Below are positions 36,568 to 46,633 of a stretch of 54,186 nucleotides of DNA, one piece after another. The stretch comes from Chromera velia. Taxonomy: Eukaryota; Sar; Chromeraceae. Numbering within the stretch: the stretch's first letter is position 1; each line of letters opens with the position of its first letter. A program made the translations under genes and the position numbers. Under the pieces are notes generated by a model that did not search any database, was not told the DNA's origin, and saw only the letters and a list, made by a program, of their open reading frames with translations. The DNA is taken from contig JAHBMJ010002738.1 in assembly GCA_018398765.1 (NCBI GenBank), positions 120,566 through 174,751 on the forward strand. Reading direction: 5' to 3'.

Positions 36568-38019
36568 CTAATCTCCAGGACCAATCTCCAATTCCCTGTG
36601 GTGTCGATCAAAATAGCGGGCTGCTGTTTCTCTGGCCTGCTCCAACAATTCCTTCGCTTGGGCGATCTCTGCCTTGTGCCTTGCGAGGAAGTCCGCTGCA
36701 GAAGGCGACAGTGAGCTTCCCCTGACCGGCACTGTAGGCAGACGAATTAGATCAAACCCATGCGTGAATCTGTAAGGTAAGAGACCAGTTACAGGATGAA
36801 CACTGTCTCTGTAGGCAAAATTACATGCAGGTAAAGCCTCAGCCCAATCTTCCTGATAGTCCATCACGAAACATCGTAACATCTCCCTGATCGTCCTATT
36901 GTGTCTCTCTGTCTGTTCGTCTGTCTGTGGGTGTCGAGAGGAACTCATTTTCATTTTTGAATTCCACAGCTTCTGTAACTCTCGCCAGAAGGCAGAAATA
37001 AAGTGAGGATCACAATCAAAGACAAGCGACCGAAACATGCCAACAGAACATACCACTCTTTCAAACACAACAGACGTAGTTTCTTCTCCTGTGATCTCTT
37101 CCCACACTGGAATGAAAAATGCATCTTTTGACAGACGGTCAACCACAGACAGAATTCCATCCACAATCTTTCCCCAATACAATGTCCTCGGCAGACCAAA
37201 CAGGAAGTCGAGAGAAAGACTCTCATATATAAATTCAAGGATGGGCAGCGGATTCAGCAAACCTAGTTTTTTCTGTGTTGAATGCTTTGCTCTCTGACAT
37301 ACATCACAGCAAGCCATGTATTTCTTCACTGAGCGGTACATGTTAGGCCAGTAAAACTTGCTGTTCACCTTCAAGAAAGTTTTTTCTGGCCCTAGGTGTC
37401 CGCCCATCACGGTGTCATGGTGCTTTGAGATGATCTGTCTCTGCAATATATCAGTAGGGATGGCCAGACGATTTTTAAAATACAGGAGGCTATCCATGAA
37501 AGTAAATGATTGAATTCTTATTCTTAAGTGTTGAGGCACCGGCTCTTCTGGATGCCTAAGCACCTCACACAGTTCCTGAAAGAATGTTTCCTTCTTGTAT
37601 CCTCTCTTTATCTCTCTCAGGAACTCTTCATCCACATCCACTCTCATTTCTATTCCCGCCAGAATTCTTTTTTCTCTGTCTTCTTCTTCTTCTTCTTCTT
37701 CACTCTTTTCCTCAACGTTTTCTCTTTCCTCCTCTGTTTTTCTTTTCTTCTCTATTTTTCTATTCTCTTCTGTCTCTCTGTTTATCTCTGTCTCTCTCTT
37801 CTCCTCTGTCTCTCTATTTGCCTCTGTCTCTCTTTTCTCCTCTGTCTCTCTGTTTGCCTCTGCCTCTCTCTCTGGCTTTCTACTCAATGCATCCGCCACC
37901 TGATTTTTTGATCCCAGCATATAGCGAGGAACGATTCCAATCTGATCAAACAATATCACCCAACGACGCATGCGCAGAGACATTTGCATCCGATCAGCAG
38001 TCGACGTGATTGTTTTCAA
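36568..38019 (-). pseudogene. pol: RNase H end, Glu/Arg-rich linker and integrase
   Basis: A 483-codon open stretch. It starts with the RNase H tail ending GSKNQVADALSRKP, followed by a 70-residue Glu/Arg-rich repeat (37666-37875). The integrase follows: an HHCC zinc domain (H-x4-H spacing, C-D-V-C pair) and the core D-D-E region with SLDFLFGLPR, VFDCDPHFIS and HPQTDEQTERHNR. It is unbroken for its whole length. Integrase inserts element DNA into chromosomes. Confidence 0.93.
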
Positions 38020-39150
38020 AGATTTATGATCACTCCATACTTGAGTAGTGCAAGAGACATACGGACGCTAAATCTTTACAGCAAACACACACGCCAAAAA
38101 TTCTTTGTCTTTGATATGATAGTTCTTCTCTGCGGGGCTTATTGTTCTTGACGTGAAGGCACACGGACGCAGAATTCCGACCTGTAGGTCCTTCTGCATC
38201 AACACCGCCGCGAGCGTTGAGGTCTTTTCGCAGGCATCTGCAAAGACCTCAAACGGGCGGGTGGGTTCGGGAACAAACAATTCCATCACTTTCTTCACGG
38301 CTTCCTTCACTGTCTTGAAGCTCGCTTGCTGCTCTTTTTTCCATTCAAACTTCACCTTCTTTTTTAGCAAGCGATACATCGGAGCAGCCTTCTTACTGAA
38401 CTCGAAAATAAATCTTCTTACCCACAACGCCAAGCCAAGAAAAGAATGTAATTCACTCGTGCTCTTTGATACAGGCCAGTTCTCAATTTCTTTTATTTTA
38501 CTTCTCTCTGGCCTCACTCCCTTTTCTGAAATCTTCAATCCAAGAAAAATAACCTCTCTTTGAAAAAAATGATATTTCGAAAGCTTCACGAACAATTTCG
38601 CTTATCTCAACAAAAACAAAACCCGAGACACATGCCTTACATGCTCTTCTCTTGTCCGCGAATAAATCAAAATATCATCAATGAAAACCGACACGTAACG
38701 ATCCAAACACTCATACAATACATACTGAATGAGTCTCATTGCTGCCGGTGGAGCGTTTGTCCACCCAAAAGAGACAACCTAGGAAACAACCAACCACTCG
38801 AAATTTCCATACCGTGTCGTGAATACTGTTTTCTGGATGTCTCCCTCCCTTACTCTCATTTGATGGTAGTACTGTCTAAGATCAAGTGCAGTGAAGAATT
38901 TTGCCCCATGCAGCCGATCAATGAGGTCTTGTGGGTGAGGGAGTGGGTGTTTGTCTTTGATTATAATTCTGTTCAGTCCTGTGTAATCACAACACATCCT
39001 CATACTTCCGTCTTTCTTCTGTACAAACAACACTGGAGCTGCATATGGAGAACATGATGGGCGAATGAATCCCTGTTTCAAATATGTATCCACCTGCTTT
39101 CTCAGCTCATCCAACTCACCAAGAGAAAGACGGTAAGGTGAGCAAGCTGG
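38020..39150 (-). pseudogene. pol: Reverse transcriptase and RNase H domains
   Basis: RT is recognised by ELRKQVDTYLKQGFIRPS, by the palm motifs ALDLRQYYHQMRV and VFIDDILIYSR (catalytic Asp pair near 38680), and by the thumb motif FLGLKISEKGVRP. RNase H follows with FEVFADACE and SDHKSL. In-frame stops occur near 38775 (TAG), 38605 (TAA) and 38068 (TAG). Confidence 0.92.
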
Positions 39151-40136
39151 GGTAGGTGGCCGGGTTCCAAATCGATCTTGAAATCCAGCCCCTTGCCCCG
39201 AGACGGAGGTAATCCTGAAAGAGAGTTAAGAAAGAGAGTTGCATTCTCCATCACAATTCTTTTCACGTCGACAGGCATGGACGGTTTTTGAAGAAACTCA
39301 GTGACACACACCTCACTCAAATCAGGCGAAGAGAAAACAGGATGGTCAGCCAGGAGCGAAGAAAGAAAGTCATTCACTGTCTCACTATCCCCCTGTCCTT
39401 TTTCCTTCATCTCCATATTCTTTTCCCCCTCATGTATTTCATGAAGCCCTTGAACCCGACATGTACCGAACTCACTGGGAGAGGATCTTGTCTGCAACCG
39501 TAGAATGTGGCAGACCGCCCCTTTTCGGATTGCTCGGCGTGCCTGCATAGAAGAGAGAAAAGGGGGACAATCTGAAAATTCCTCCTCCTCTTCAAGCTCT
39601 GCATCAGGCACCCAGTAAATCAATTTCCCCTTGAACCAAAAACGCAGACTTTGAGACGACCACTGTAACTCTGGCTCATACTCACGCCCCCACTTTGTTC
39701 CCAAAATTAAATCATATTCCTCCAGGTCGGCCAGCATGACACCTACTGTCTCTTGGTACCCTTGGATGCTGACCGGCACAGAGGGCGCACACTCCCGAAC
39801 CGTTTGCGTTTTGATCGCCTTCTTTGAAGCTTTCAGCACCCCATGTACTGGAGTTGGTCATCTCAATCTGCACATATAGATGCGGTGGGCACAGGCAAAT
39901 CTGCGATCTAGATAAATATCATCCGCTCCGGAGTCAACCAAAACTCTGACAGGCACACCCGCCACTCGGCCAGAGTATACAAACAATCCTGGACGAAAGT
40001 CTAAATCAGAGAACAAATCGAGAGCGGAATTCGACTCCGTGTCACACGTGTTTATGTGTTCGATGGGAATATCAAACTCTTGGAGATCCCCATATATTTC
40101 TGTGCACTGACCACACTGACTACGTGTCGGGAGCAC
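39102..40136 (-). pseudogene. pro: Retropepsin-type protease and RT linker region, broken
   Basis: The active-site motif VLVDSGAD lies at 39921-39944, and a downstream D-L-I-L-G-T-K-W motif fits the second half of a retropepsin. A TGA at 39858 interrupts the domain. After a long acidic linker the frame shifts by one base near 39150, just before the start of RT. The protease would cleave Gag-Pol. This copy cannot make it without readthrough. Confidence 0.85.
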
Positions 40137-40262
40137 TTCTTCCTCTTTATAGCCCCCGTAGATCGTCCGGACTCCAGATCATCCACCGTCATGGCCACCT
40201 CCACGCTTTTCACGACCACCATGCCCTCTGCTGCAAGGGCTCAAGTCTCTGTGTCCCCCCCT

Positions 40263-41396
40263 TCACTGCGCCTGAAAGGAGGAACGCTGCTGGGGATTAC
40301 CACTGCGTACCCACTGCCTTTCTCCTCCTTGCTCCCATCTCCACGAGTCTGCACGGAAGTTACCATAACTTGCCCAGCCCTGTGGCCCTGGGCATCTGTT
40401 GGCACTATGACTAGACAGGCGGCAACGAAAACACCGTCCTTCCCGGATGCAACAGGTTCTCTTGTCTGGCGTGAGTGGTGGTGGGAGCGAACGGACCCCA
40501 CATAAATCTATGGGGATGGGCCCTTCCTCAGGGACAAGCGGCTGGTTACGTTGACCGCTCATCCCTCTACTCTCGGGAACGCACAGATGGAAATCTTGGT
40601 GTCTGCCACCTTTCACTCGGGAGGAGAGGAAGGCTTCGATCTCGGCTGCTTCCTTCTGTGTCTCTAACAGCGTGTGTGTCTTCACCTTCGCAACGTCGAG
40701 GGCGATGGAGTTCGGCAGTCCCTTGATGCAGTCCTCGACAACATCTTCCTCCCACAGGTGGGGAAGCTGGCCCACCAACTGAGAGAAGGCCTCGTTGTAC
40801 TTCTCCACCCTTAAGGCTTCAGTGCAGCGAAGTGCCTGAAGCTTTGCCCGAGCGATACTCTTCTCCATGGTTACCTTCAGTCTCTCTGTGAATTCAGTCT
40901 TCAGCGACTCCTAGTTCGAGAACACTCCATTCTCCTCCTTAAACTTCTCATACCATTCCTTCAAATAAGCCGGTAGCCGGCCTTTCGCCATCTTTATTTT
41001 CTTCGATTCCCCCACCTCGTTCAGCTCAAAGAAGTCTTCTACGTCTTTCAGCCATCTCTGAAGCTCCTTCCTCTTACTAGAGAACACCAGCTTGGCGGGA
41101 AGCTCCACAACCTTGCTCGCGCAGTGACCGGGACCAGTGTCAGTACTCGCACTAGCAGGCGAGCTCTGAAGGATCGGAAAGGAAACCTGGAACGATAGAG
41201 AAAGGCCTGATTGGACAGCTTGAATAGCTTGTCTTTGTGCCTCCAAAGCCTGTCCCTGCAAAGTCAATTGTTAATCCTGCAAGGCCTGCATTTCCTGAAT
41301 GATGCGCATCGAATTGGACAATGTTTCAAGGGCCTCAAACACTTCTGGAAAGTTAATATTCATGCCTGGGGCCCCAATATTCTGCGCACCTTCCAT
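40263..41396 (-). pseudogene. gag: gag of the retrotransposon, with in-frame stops
   Basis: One frame from an ATG at 41396 runs to a stop at 40263. It is broken by a TAA near 41273 and a TAG near 40911. It has the Gag layout: a Gln-rich helical start, a capsid-like region (W-L-K-D-V-E-D-F-F, Y-N-E-A-F-S-Q-L and C-I-K-G-L-P motifs), and a zinc knuckle at 40392-40433 (CFRCRLSSHSANRC, the C-x2-C-x4-H-x4-C pattern). The nucleocapsid part should bind element RNA. Confidence 0.85.
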
Positions 41397-41488
41397 CAGT
41401 ATATCGAGCCAAAGGAAGGAAGAGCAATTCTCAGTCTGAAGCGACACTTGGAAACTTTTCTCTCCACCCTTATCTGAGGCTGGAAAGA

Positions 41489-41501
41489 GGCTCTACTGCC
41501 A
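41489..41501 (-). other. Primer-binding site
   Basis: Two bases inside the 5' LTR the minus strand reads TGGCAGTAGAGCC. This is complementary to a tRNA 3' end finishing in CCA, as expected of a retrotransposon primer site. The particular tRNA is not identified. Confidence 0.7.
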
Positions 41502-41503
41502 AC

Positions 41504-41828
41504 TGTAAGATGAACAGTATAATGCTATATAGTGGTCCAAAGGTACGTCTGACCTAGAAGCGTCAGTGTGACAGTTCAATCTAGCCAGTCAAACAGTTTG
41601 TTGATCACTTCATGCACCAGGCTGCTCGAACCATTAACTACATTTATTTAGCCTCGTCTTATAGCAGCCTTTACTAAAATTGATTTGATCGCGCGCGCTT
41701 GTGGCCCGGCGGCAAGCCGTCTCCGAGCCGGTCCCGGTACCTATACTATGCGCGCTCATGCCCCGGTAGCACCTCTCGCGCCGCCACATGTACAGCCCGA
41801 CGTCTCAGCCCCAGGCACGCCCCTCACA
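41504..41828 (-). repeat. 5' LTR of the retrotransposon
   Basis: Partner of 35575-35895. It carries a 5-bp GACAG segment that the other copy lacks (near 41570). TGTTT immediately outside matches the base run outside the other LTR. Confidence 0.93.
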
Positions 41829-41833
41829 TGTTT

Positions 41834-43834
41834 CACAAAAAAAAAAGATCCACTTGGGGGGTCAATACCATGGGCGATATAAGTTTTGTATACTCATCTT
41901 TTGACCTCTCTAGCGCAAATAAAATATGACAAGAAGTAAACATTTATACAATTAAATTAATAAGCTATAACGGTTTCAATCAGGTGTTAATTAGGGGTTG
42001 TGGGGAGAATGTGTCTCAAATATAAGTAAACTTATTTTTTCTGAAGTGACCGATCGACCAAGCGTATAAAAAATAAGACACGAATTTATAATTCAATCTA
42101 GCTTTGCCAATTGAGGACGTACAAAGCCAATTACTTTAAAGTAATACTTTATGCTATATCTACTTCTATTCTAGCCTGCTTGATCCAGTGTTGTCTTCAA
42201 AAACGAATCTTTGCCAACTCTATAAAAAAATATACAATACTTTTGTCGCCCATGATAGTAAAAAAGCAGAGGCTGAAAAACGAGAAAGATGACAAGTTGA
42301 AACGGGATAGTTTTTAAATATTCTAGTGAACCTTGGACTTCAAGCATGTTTATCAACCTCCGGTATGTTCCGAACTTCCGGTATGTACTAGACCTTCAGC
42401 ATGTACCAGACTTCCAGTATATTGATTAATTGATTTTTTGATTGATTGATTGATTATAACTGGCCCCGGAGGGCTGGCGATTGATTGATTAAATGTTCTG
42501 GGTTTCCCCACGGCCCACTGCCACTGGTAGGCTTGCACAGTTTGAGAGACTCGCACATATACTGGATTTCTGGTATGTACTAGACCTTCAGTATATACCA
42601 GACCTCCAGTATATACCAGACTTCCAGTACATATCAGACCTTTAGTATGTAGGGGACTTCTTAGTATACACGTACCAGACTATTAGGTACCAGACCTCTG
42701 GTAATACAGGCCTTCCAACAAAGAAGGGTTATCTACAAATGCCTGGAAGCAGTAGTACAAAGAAGTTTATGCAACTGGCTACGGGGGTTTATACTCGGTA
42801 CATGAGGGAGGGCACATTAGAATAGTACACGAATACTGGATATTGCTTATACACGTTTTTCCGGGCCCTTTGTCTAACTGTATCTTATATAAAAGATGCA
42901 CCAAAAACCACTTATATTAGGGTAGTATCTAATTCAATACTCTTATTTAATATGTGGTTGTTTAAAAAGGTGATTTCAAAACCGATGGTTGATTGGTAAT
43001 TCCGTGTCCGGGCTCTAAAGTCAATCTAACCCCGGATAAAACAAGAGTGATATCGCATTGTTAATAACCGATCGTATTTTTACCTGTAGCACACCCAAAA
43101 GCGATCATTATTTACAGTTAGTCTGAGTTAGATATGCCTAAGGGCGTATTTTCTTATTTTTTTGAGTCGTTTATCTCTAGTTATTCATTGAGTCGCTTCT
43201 TTCTGTCAGCGTCCATGCAGCGTCATGCAGTGCGTGCTGACCGGCTTTGATTAGTGCAGCTGCATGCGTTCATGCTGCATGCGAACTGAACAACCGCGGC
43301 CCAGTCCTCAAACTGGGTAGGCATGGACCGCCTGGAAGGGTCCGCCCCGTTAGCTCAGAGAACAAGAAATAGCGGGAAGGCGCGATTAGGCGCGAACACT
43401 CATCTATCTATCTATCTATTATAGTATAGCTAGTTATCCCCTTTTTACTTCAAAAAACTCATAAGGCTGTTGAGCCTAAGGGTGTTCGGATCATATAATA
43501 GTAAGGTGTAAAATTATCCCCCCCCTCCCCCTGATTTGGGAGTTTTGTATTATGCAAAAAATAATATATGCATCATAAACGTCACTACTGTCATCTTCAG
43601 CTTTAATCGAGTATGAAATTGTGTGACAGCGTATGCTTGGAAGTTTTGCCGACATTGGGAGGTGGAAAGAGATGAGTGTTGTAGTCACTCTCCAGTATTT
43701 CCACCAAATCTCCACGCGCGGAATGAGGGCTGCTCAGCAGGTACAACGGTTGCCATATCCTCACCGTGCGTCTGAAGGCGCCCGTCTGTCTTTCCTCCTC
43801 GCACTTGAGTGGATGATCCGTTGCATCCGACTAC
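41834..43834. other. AT-rich intergenic DNA
   Basis: No gene is supported. It holds a degenerate tandem repeat (42345-42715), a short (TATC)n at about 43402-43420, and a TGCATG/GCATGC-rich patch near 43210-43290. Confidence 0.5.
42345..42715. repeat. Degenerate tandem repeat of about 19 bp
   Basis: Irregular copies of a unit close to TACCAGACTTCCAGTATA recur through the block, interrupted by a (TTGA)n stretch (42420-42490). The unit resembles part of the dispersed repeat further right (TATACCAGACCTCCCGTT). Confidence 0.7.
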
Positions 43835-43950
43835 CTATACTTTTGTGCCTCCTTCATAGGATGCAAACACTGCAGGCTTGGTCGCATCCCCAAGGTGAAA
43901 AACTGTCGCCTCTGGTGGTATCATTGGGGAGACTCGATACCATTGAGCAG
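43835..43950 (-). CDS. Candidate terminal exon of a minus-strand gene, product unknown
   Basis: A CTGCAG acceptor precedes a clean 37-codon stretch entered in phase 1 and closed by TAG at 43835-43837. Its residues (such as MIPPEATVFHLGDATKP) look protein-like. The phase equals that of every cassette exon further right, so it may be the 3' exon of a gene in that cluster. No family is recognised. Confidence 0.4.
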
Positions 43951-44328
43951 CTGCAGAAAGCAAGGGTACACATCACATAATCACATCGTGCATGATCACC
44001 TCAAGGCTGAAGGAAAAGAGCTTACAAATGCGAGAAGAAAAGAAAGAGAATACACGCAAACCCATCGGTAAACATGAAAAAGACCATCTTCTGGACCACG
44101 CAGATGGCGCACCTAACGAACGAACGAATAAACAAACGGAGGGAAGGACGATCGAGTATCTCCGGTATGAGGGCTATCTCCAACGAAAAAGACTGGATGC
44201 GGGTAGATAGCAGTATACGGATCACATTAAAAAGAGAAAAAAGGAATGACAACGGAGACCGGAGAGGAAGCAACTGACCAGCGGATGTAGAAGAGCCAGT
44301 AAGTCGGTTTCTCTTGCAATCGAGCTCA

Positions 44329-44463
44329 TTCATTCTGGTCGATGCCCCTGTAGCTATTTACCTCTGCGGGATCTGTCGACCCGACCATCACCACCTTATC
44401 CAGCTCCGATTCCCCGCCCTGTTCGTTCCCGTTGTACGCATACGCTGCTTGAGAGGACCCACT
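44329..44463 (-). pseudogene. Cassette exon copy 1 (W-V-L-S-S type), frameshifted
   Basis: An AATGCAG acceptor at 44464 is followed by AG TGG GTC CTC TCA AGC, the cassette start. The rest aligns with the copy at 46320 (tyr-asn-gly-asn, then Gly-Gly-Glu and Glu-Leu-Asp-Lys-Val) only after a frame change a few codons in. It is probably a decayed exon. A GTAAAT donor-like site follows a GCAGAG near 44361. Confidence 0.45.
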
Positions 44464-45166
44464 CTGCATTCTGCAACGAGCGAACGGGAGGAACATGTAC
44501 ATATGATTAAGCAACTCCAATAGTGAGGGGGGGCATATGCATATGATTGCATTCGATACTCTGCGTCACAGCAATTATCTCCGGGATAAGGAGAAGGACC
44601 CGTACCTCCGGTACAAACGGGAGGTCTGGTATAAGAGAAAGGACTGGTATCTCCGGTATAATAGAGAGAAAGCACACGGAGTCACATGAAAGTAAAACGA
44701 AAATTTAAACGAGATATCGCAACAGGCGGATAAGGAGAACGGTGAGCTGTGGGGACGACAGCATGCAACGAAGAAGAAGGAAGGGTATCTCCAGTGGCAC
44801 GCAAACAGACACAAGAAGATAAGACGGAGGCCCATCGGCAAAAACCAAAGAAATGCTTGGCTGGACCACGCACACGATATGATCCCCCCAAAACGAAGGG
44901 GGGGTATCTACGGTATCAGGGAAACCTCCAGTACAAGGGGAAGGACTGGTACCTCCAGTACAAAAAGAAGGAGTGGTATCTAAAATAAAACAGAGAGAGA
45001 AACATACGGAGTCGCACGAACGCATGCGAAAAGGGGGACAGCGCAACACGGGAATAGCCGCGGCCTATGTGTGTTTAAAAGAAATTGAAGTACGAGCACA
45101 ACCGCACAACGTGGAGACAACACCCTGCATTGACTGACCATGCTGCTTGTCGGTGAAGAGGGTCTT

Positions 45167-45354
45167 CTACAGATTCGCCAGCTGGTCCCTCAGCTGCTGG
45201 GGCTCCCGGTCCTTGTACGCGTCAGGATTCTCCTCCGAAGGCAGGCCGATCGCAGCTATCTTCTTCCCGACAGCTTCTGGAGATCCGGCTGCCCCGCCCC
45301 GGCAGCACTCAGTCTGTTCCTTTTGTATGCAGGGGCTGCCCAAGAGGGCCCAAT
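45167..45354 (-). CDS. Cassette exon copy 2 (W-A-L-L), ends in a stop
   Basis: A GTGCAG acceptor leads in phase 1 into AT TGG GCC CTC, then 59 more codons closing at TAG. The sequence after the Trp-Ala-Leu start is unlike the other copies and includes a charged helical end (D-R-E-P-Q-Q-L-R-D-Q-L). It could serve as an alternative terminal exon, or be a remnant of a duplicated gene. Confidence 0.45.
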
Positions 45355-46159
45355 CTGCACCTCGCAAAGAGGGAAGGGGGGGGGGCATTAGCAATCATCT
45401 CCAGAGATAAGGAGAAGGACCCGTACCTCCAGTAGAAACGGGAGGTCCGGTATCAACGTGCCCCCCGTGCAAGAGGAAGGACTGGTATCTGCGGTAGTAC
45501 AGAGGGAAAACATATGGATGCCCATCAGTTACATGAAGAGAAACGAGACAGCGCAACAGACGATCGACGGAAATTGAGCTGCAAAGTATAAAGGAAAACA
45601 CGGCATTTCAAACTGCAGAGAAGGAAGGAAGGGCTTTTTAGCAACAAAGATGTAAAAGAAGAGAGCACACACAGGCCCATCAGGGAAACGCAAAGATGGC
45701 TGGTGAACGAACACATACGCAGATGATAAACGGACGGGAGGGATGGACCGGTATTTCCGGTATAAGGGGAAGGACTGGTATCTGCGGCATAAGGAGGAGG
45801 ACTGGTGTCTCCGGTATAAGAGAAAACATATGGAGGACCGTCAGCAAAAAACGAAGTTTCTGGCCACGCAGACGGCTCCCCAAACTAACAAACCAACGGC
45901 AAACAGACAGAAACACAACACCGAAAATGAACGTCCCCAAAGACGAACGCCGTCGGGAGGGAGGACCGGCATCTACGGTATGAGGAAAAGGACCCATACC
46001 TCCGGTACAAGAGGAGGAACTGGAATCTCCGGTAGAACAGAGAGAAAATATACGAAGAAAAACCATGAAGATATTATGCTCTGCCTGGCGCGACTGACCA
46101 GCGCCAGCAAGCCGGTTTTTCTACCTCAGCAATTCTGGGAGCACCCTAGCGAGAAAGGC

Positions 46160-46320
46160 CTAGGCCCTCCCCCCGTTCATCCCCACGTCCGCGGAATCCG
46201 TCTTCGCCGCCTTCACCTGTTCGATTTCTCGCTTCACCTTTTCCAGCTCCAACTCCCCGCCCTGTCCAGCACTGTTTCCATTGTACACGTGAGTGATCGT
46301 TTTACTCGAGAGGGCCCAAT
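46160..46320 (-). CDS. Cassette exon copy 3 (WALSSK), ends in a stop
   Basis: A GTGCAG acceptor enters in phase 1 at AT TGG GCC CTC TCG AGT AAA. The exon encodes WALSSKTITHVYNGN, a Gly-rich turn and a charged helix (ELELEKVKREIEQVKAAK), and closes at TAG after 52 codons. It lies 314 bp downstream of the stop of the NTPase exon and shares phase and start with that gene's own cassette exons. Confidence 0.5.
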
Positions 46321-46633
46321 CTGCACCTCGTAAAGAGCGAACGGGAAAAACATGTGCATATGATTGAATCCAACGCTCTGCGCCACAGCAATTATCTCCG
46401 GAATAAGGAGAAGGACCCATACCTCCGGTACAAGAGGAAGGACAGGTATCTCCTGTACGATAACAGAGAGAAAACACGCGGAGTCACACGAATGCAAAAA
46501 ACGAGGCAGCGCAATAGGGGATCTACGGAAATTCAATTGTATACCAAGGCCACTGACCTTCCAAACTCTCACGTTCTCAACTAATCCAGGCTCTGATGAA
46601 TGCAATCGGACACCACCCTGACAGCTGCGGCTC

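Larger units (their letters stand above)
35575..41828 (-). mobile_element. Ty3/gypsy chromovirus-type LTR retrotransposon, decayed, full length
   Basis: Two LTRs of about 320 bp (35575-35895 and 41504-41828) start TG and end CA, and are flanked by the 5-bp duplication TGTTT (35570-35574 and 41829-41833). In minus-strand order: 5' LTR, primer-binding site, gag with zinc knuckle, aspartic protease, reverse transcriptase, RNase H, integrase, chromodomain, 3' LTR. The order RT-RH-IN and the chromodomain place it with the chromoviruses of the Metaviridae. Several in-frame stops and at least one frameshift break gag and pol, so this copy is not autonomous. LTRs differ at about 19 positions, all transitions, plus two small indels. 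I see no obvious polypurine tract before the 3' LTR. Confidence 0.95.
44571..46500. repeat. Six blocks of a dispersed 24-27 bp repeat (KDWYLRYKR / TACCGGAG family)
   Basis: Blocks lie at about 44571-44690, 44896-45018, 45392-45540, 45735-45840, 45957-46050 and 46386-46500. Each has two to four units close to AAGGACTGGTATCTCCGGTA and AAGGACCCGTACCTCCGGTA. They are followed by AGAGAGAAA-(A/C)ACA-type sequence and often a GGAGTCGCA or GGAGTCACA end. Plus-strand translation gives K-D-W-Y-L-R-Y-K-R repeats; the minus strand gives C-T-G-G-T-G-P-S-P-Y repeats. On the minus strand three of the blocks sit just upstream of a cassette-exon acceptor, so they look intronic. Confidence 0.8.

Noticed and set aside
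37528-38009. Plus-strand Ser/Phe/Leu-rich open frames
   Set aside because: They are the antisense of the Glu/Arg-rich linker and integrase region of the retrotransposon.
43340-43400. tRNA-like sequence (CCCGTTAGCTCAGAG)
   Set aside because: It resembles a tRNA start, but no anticodon stem, T-loop consensus or matching acceptor arm follows.
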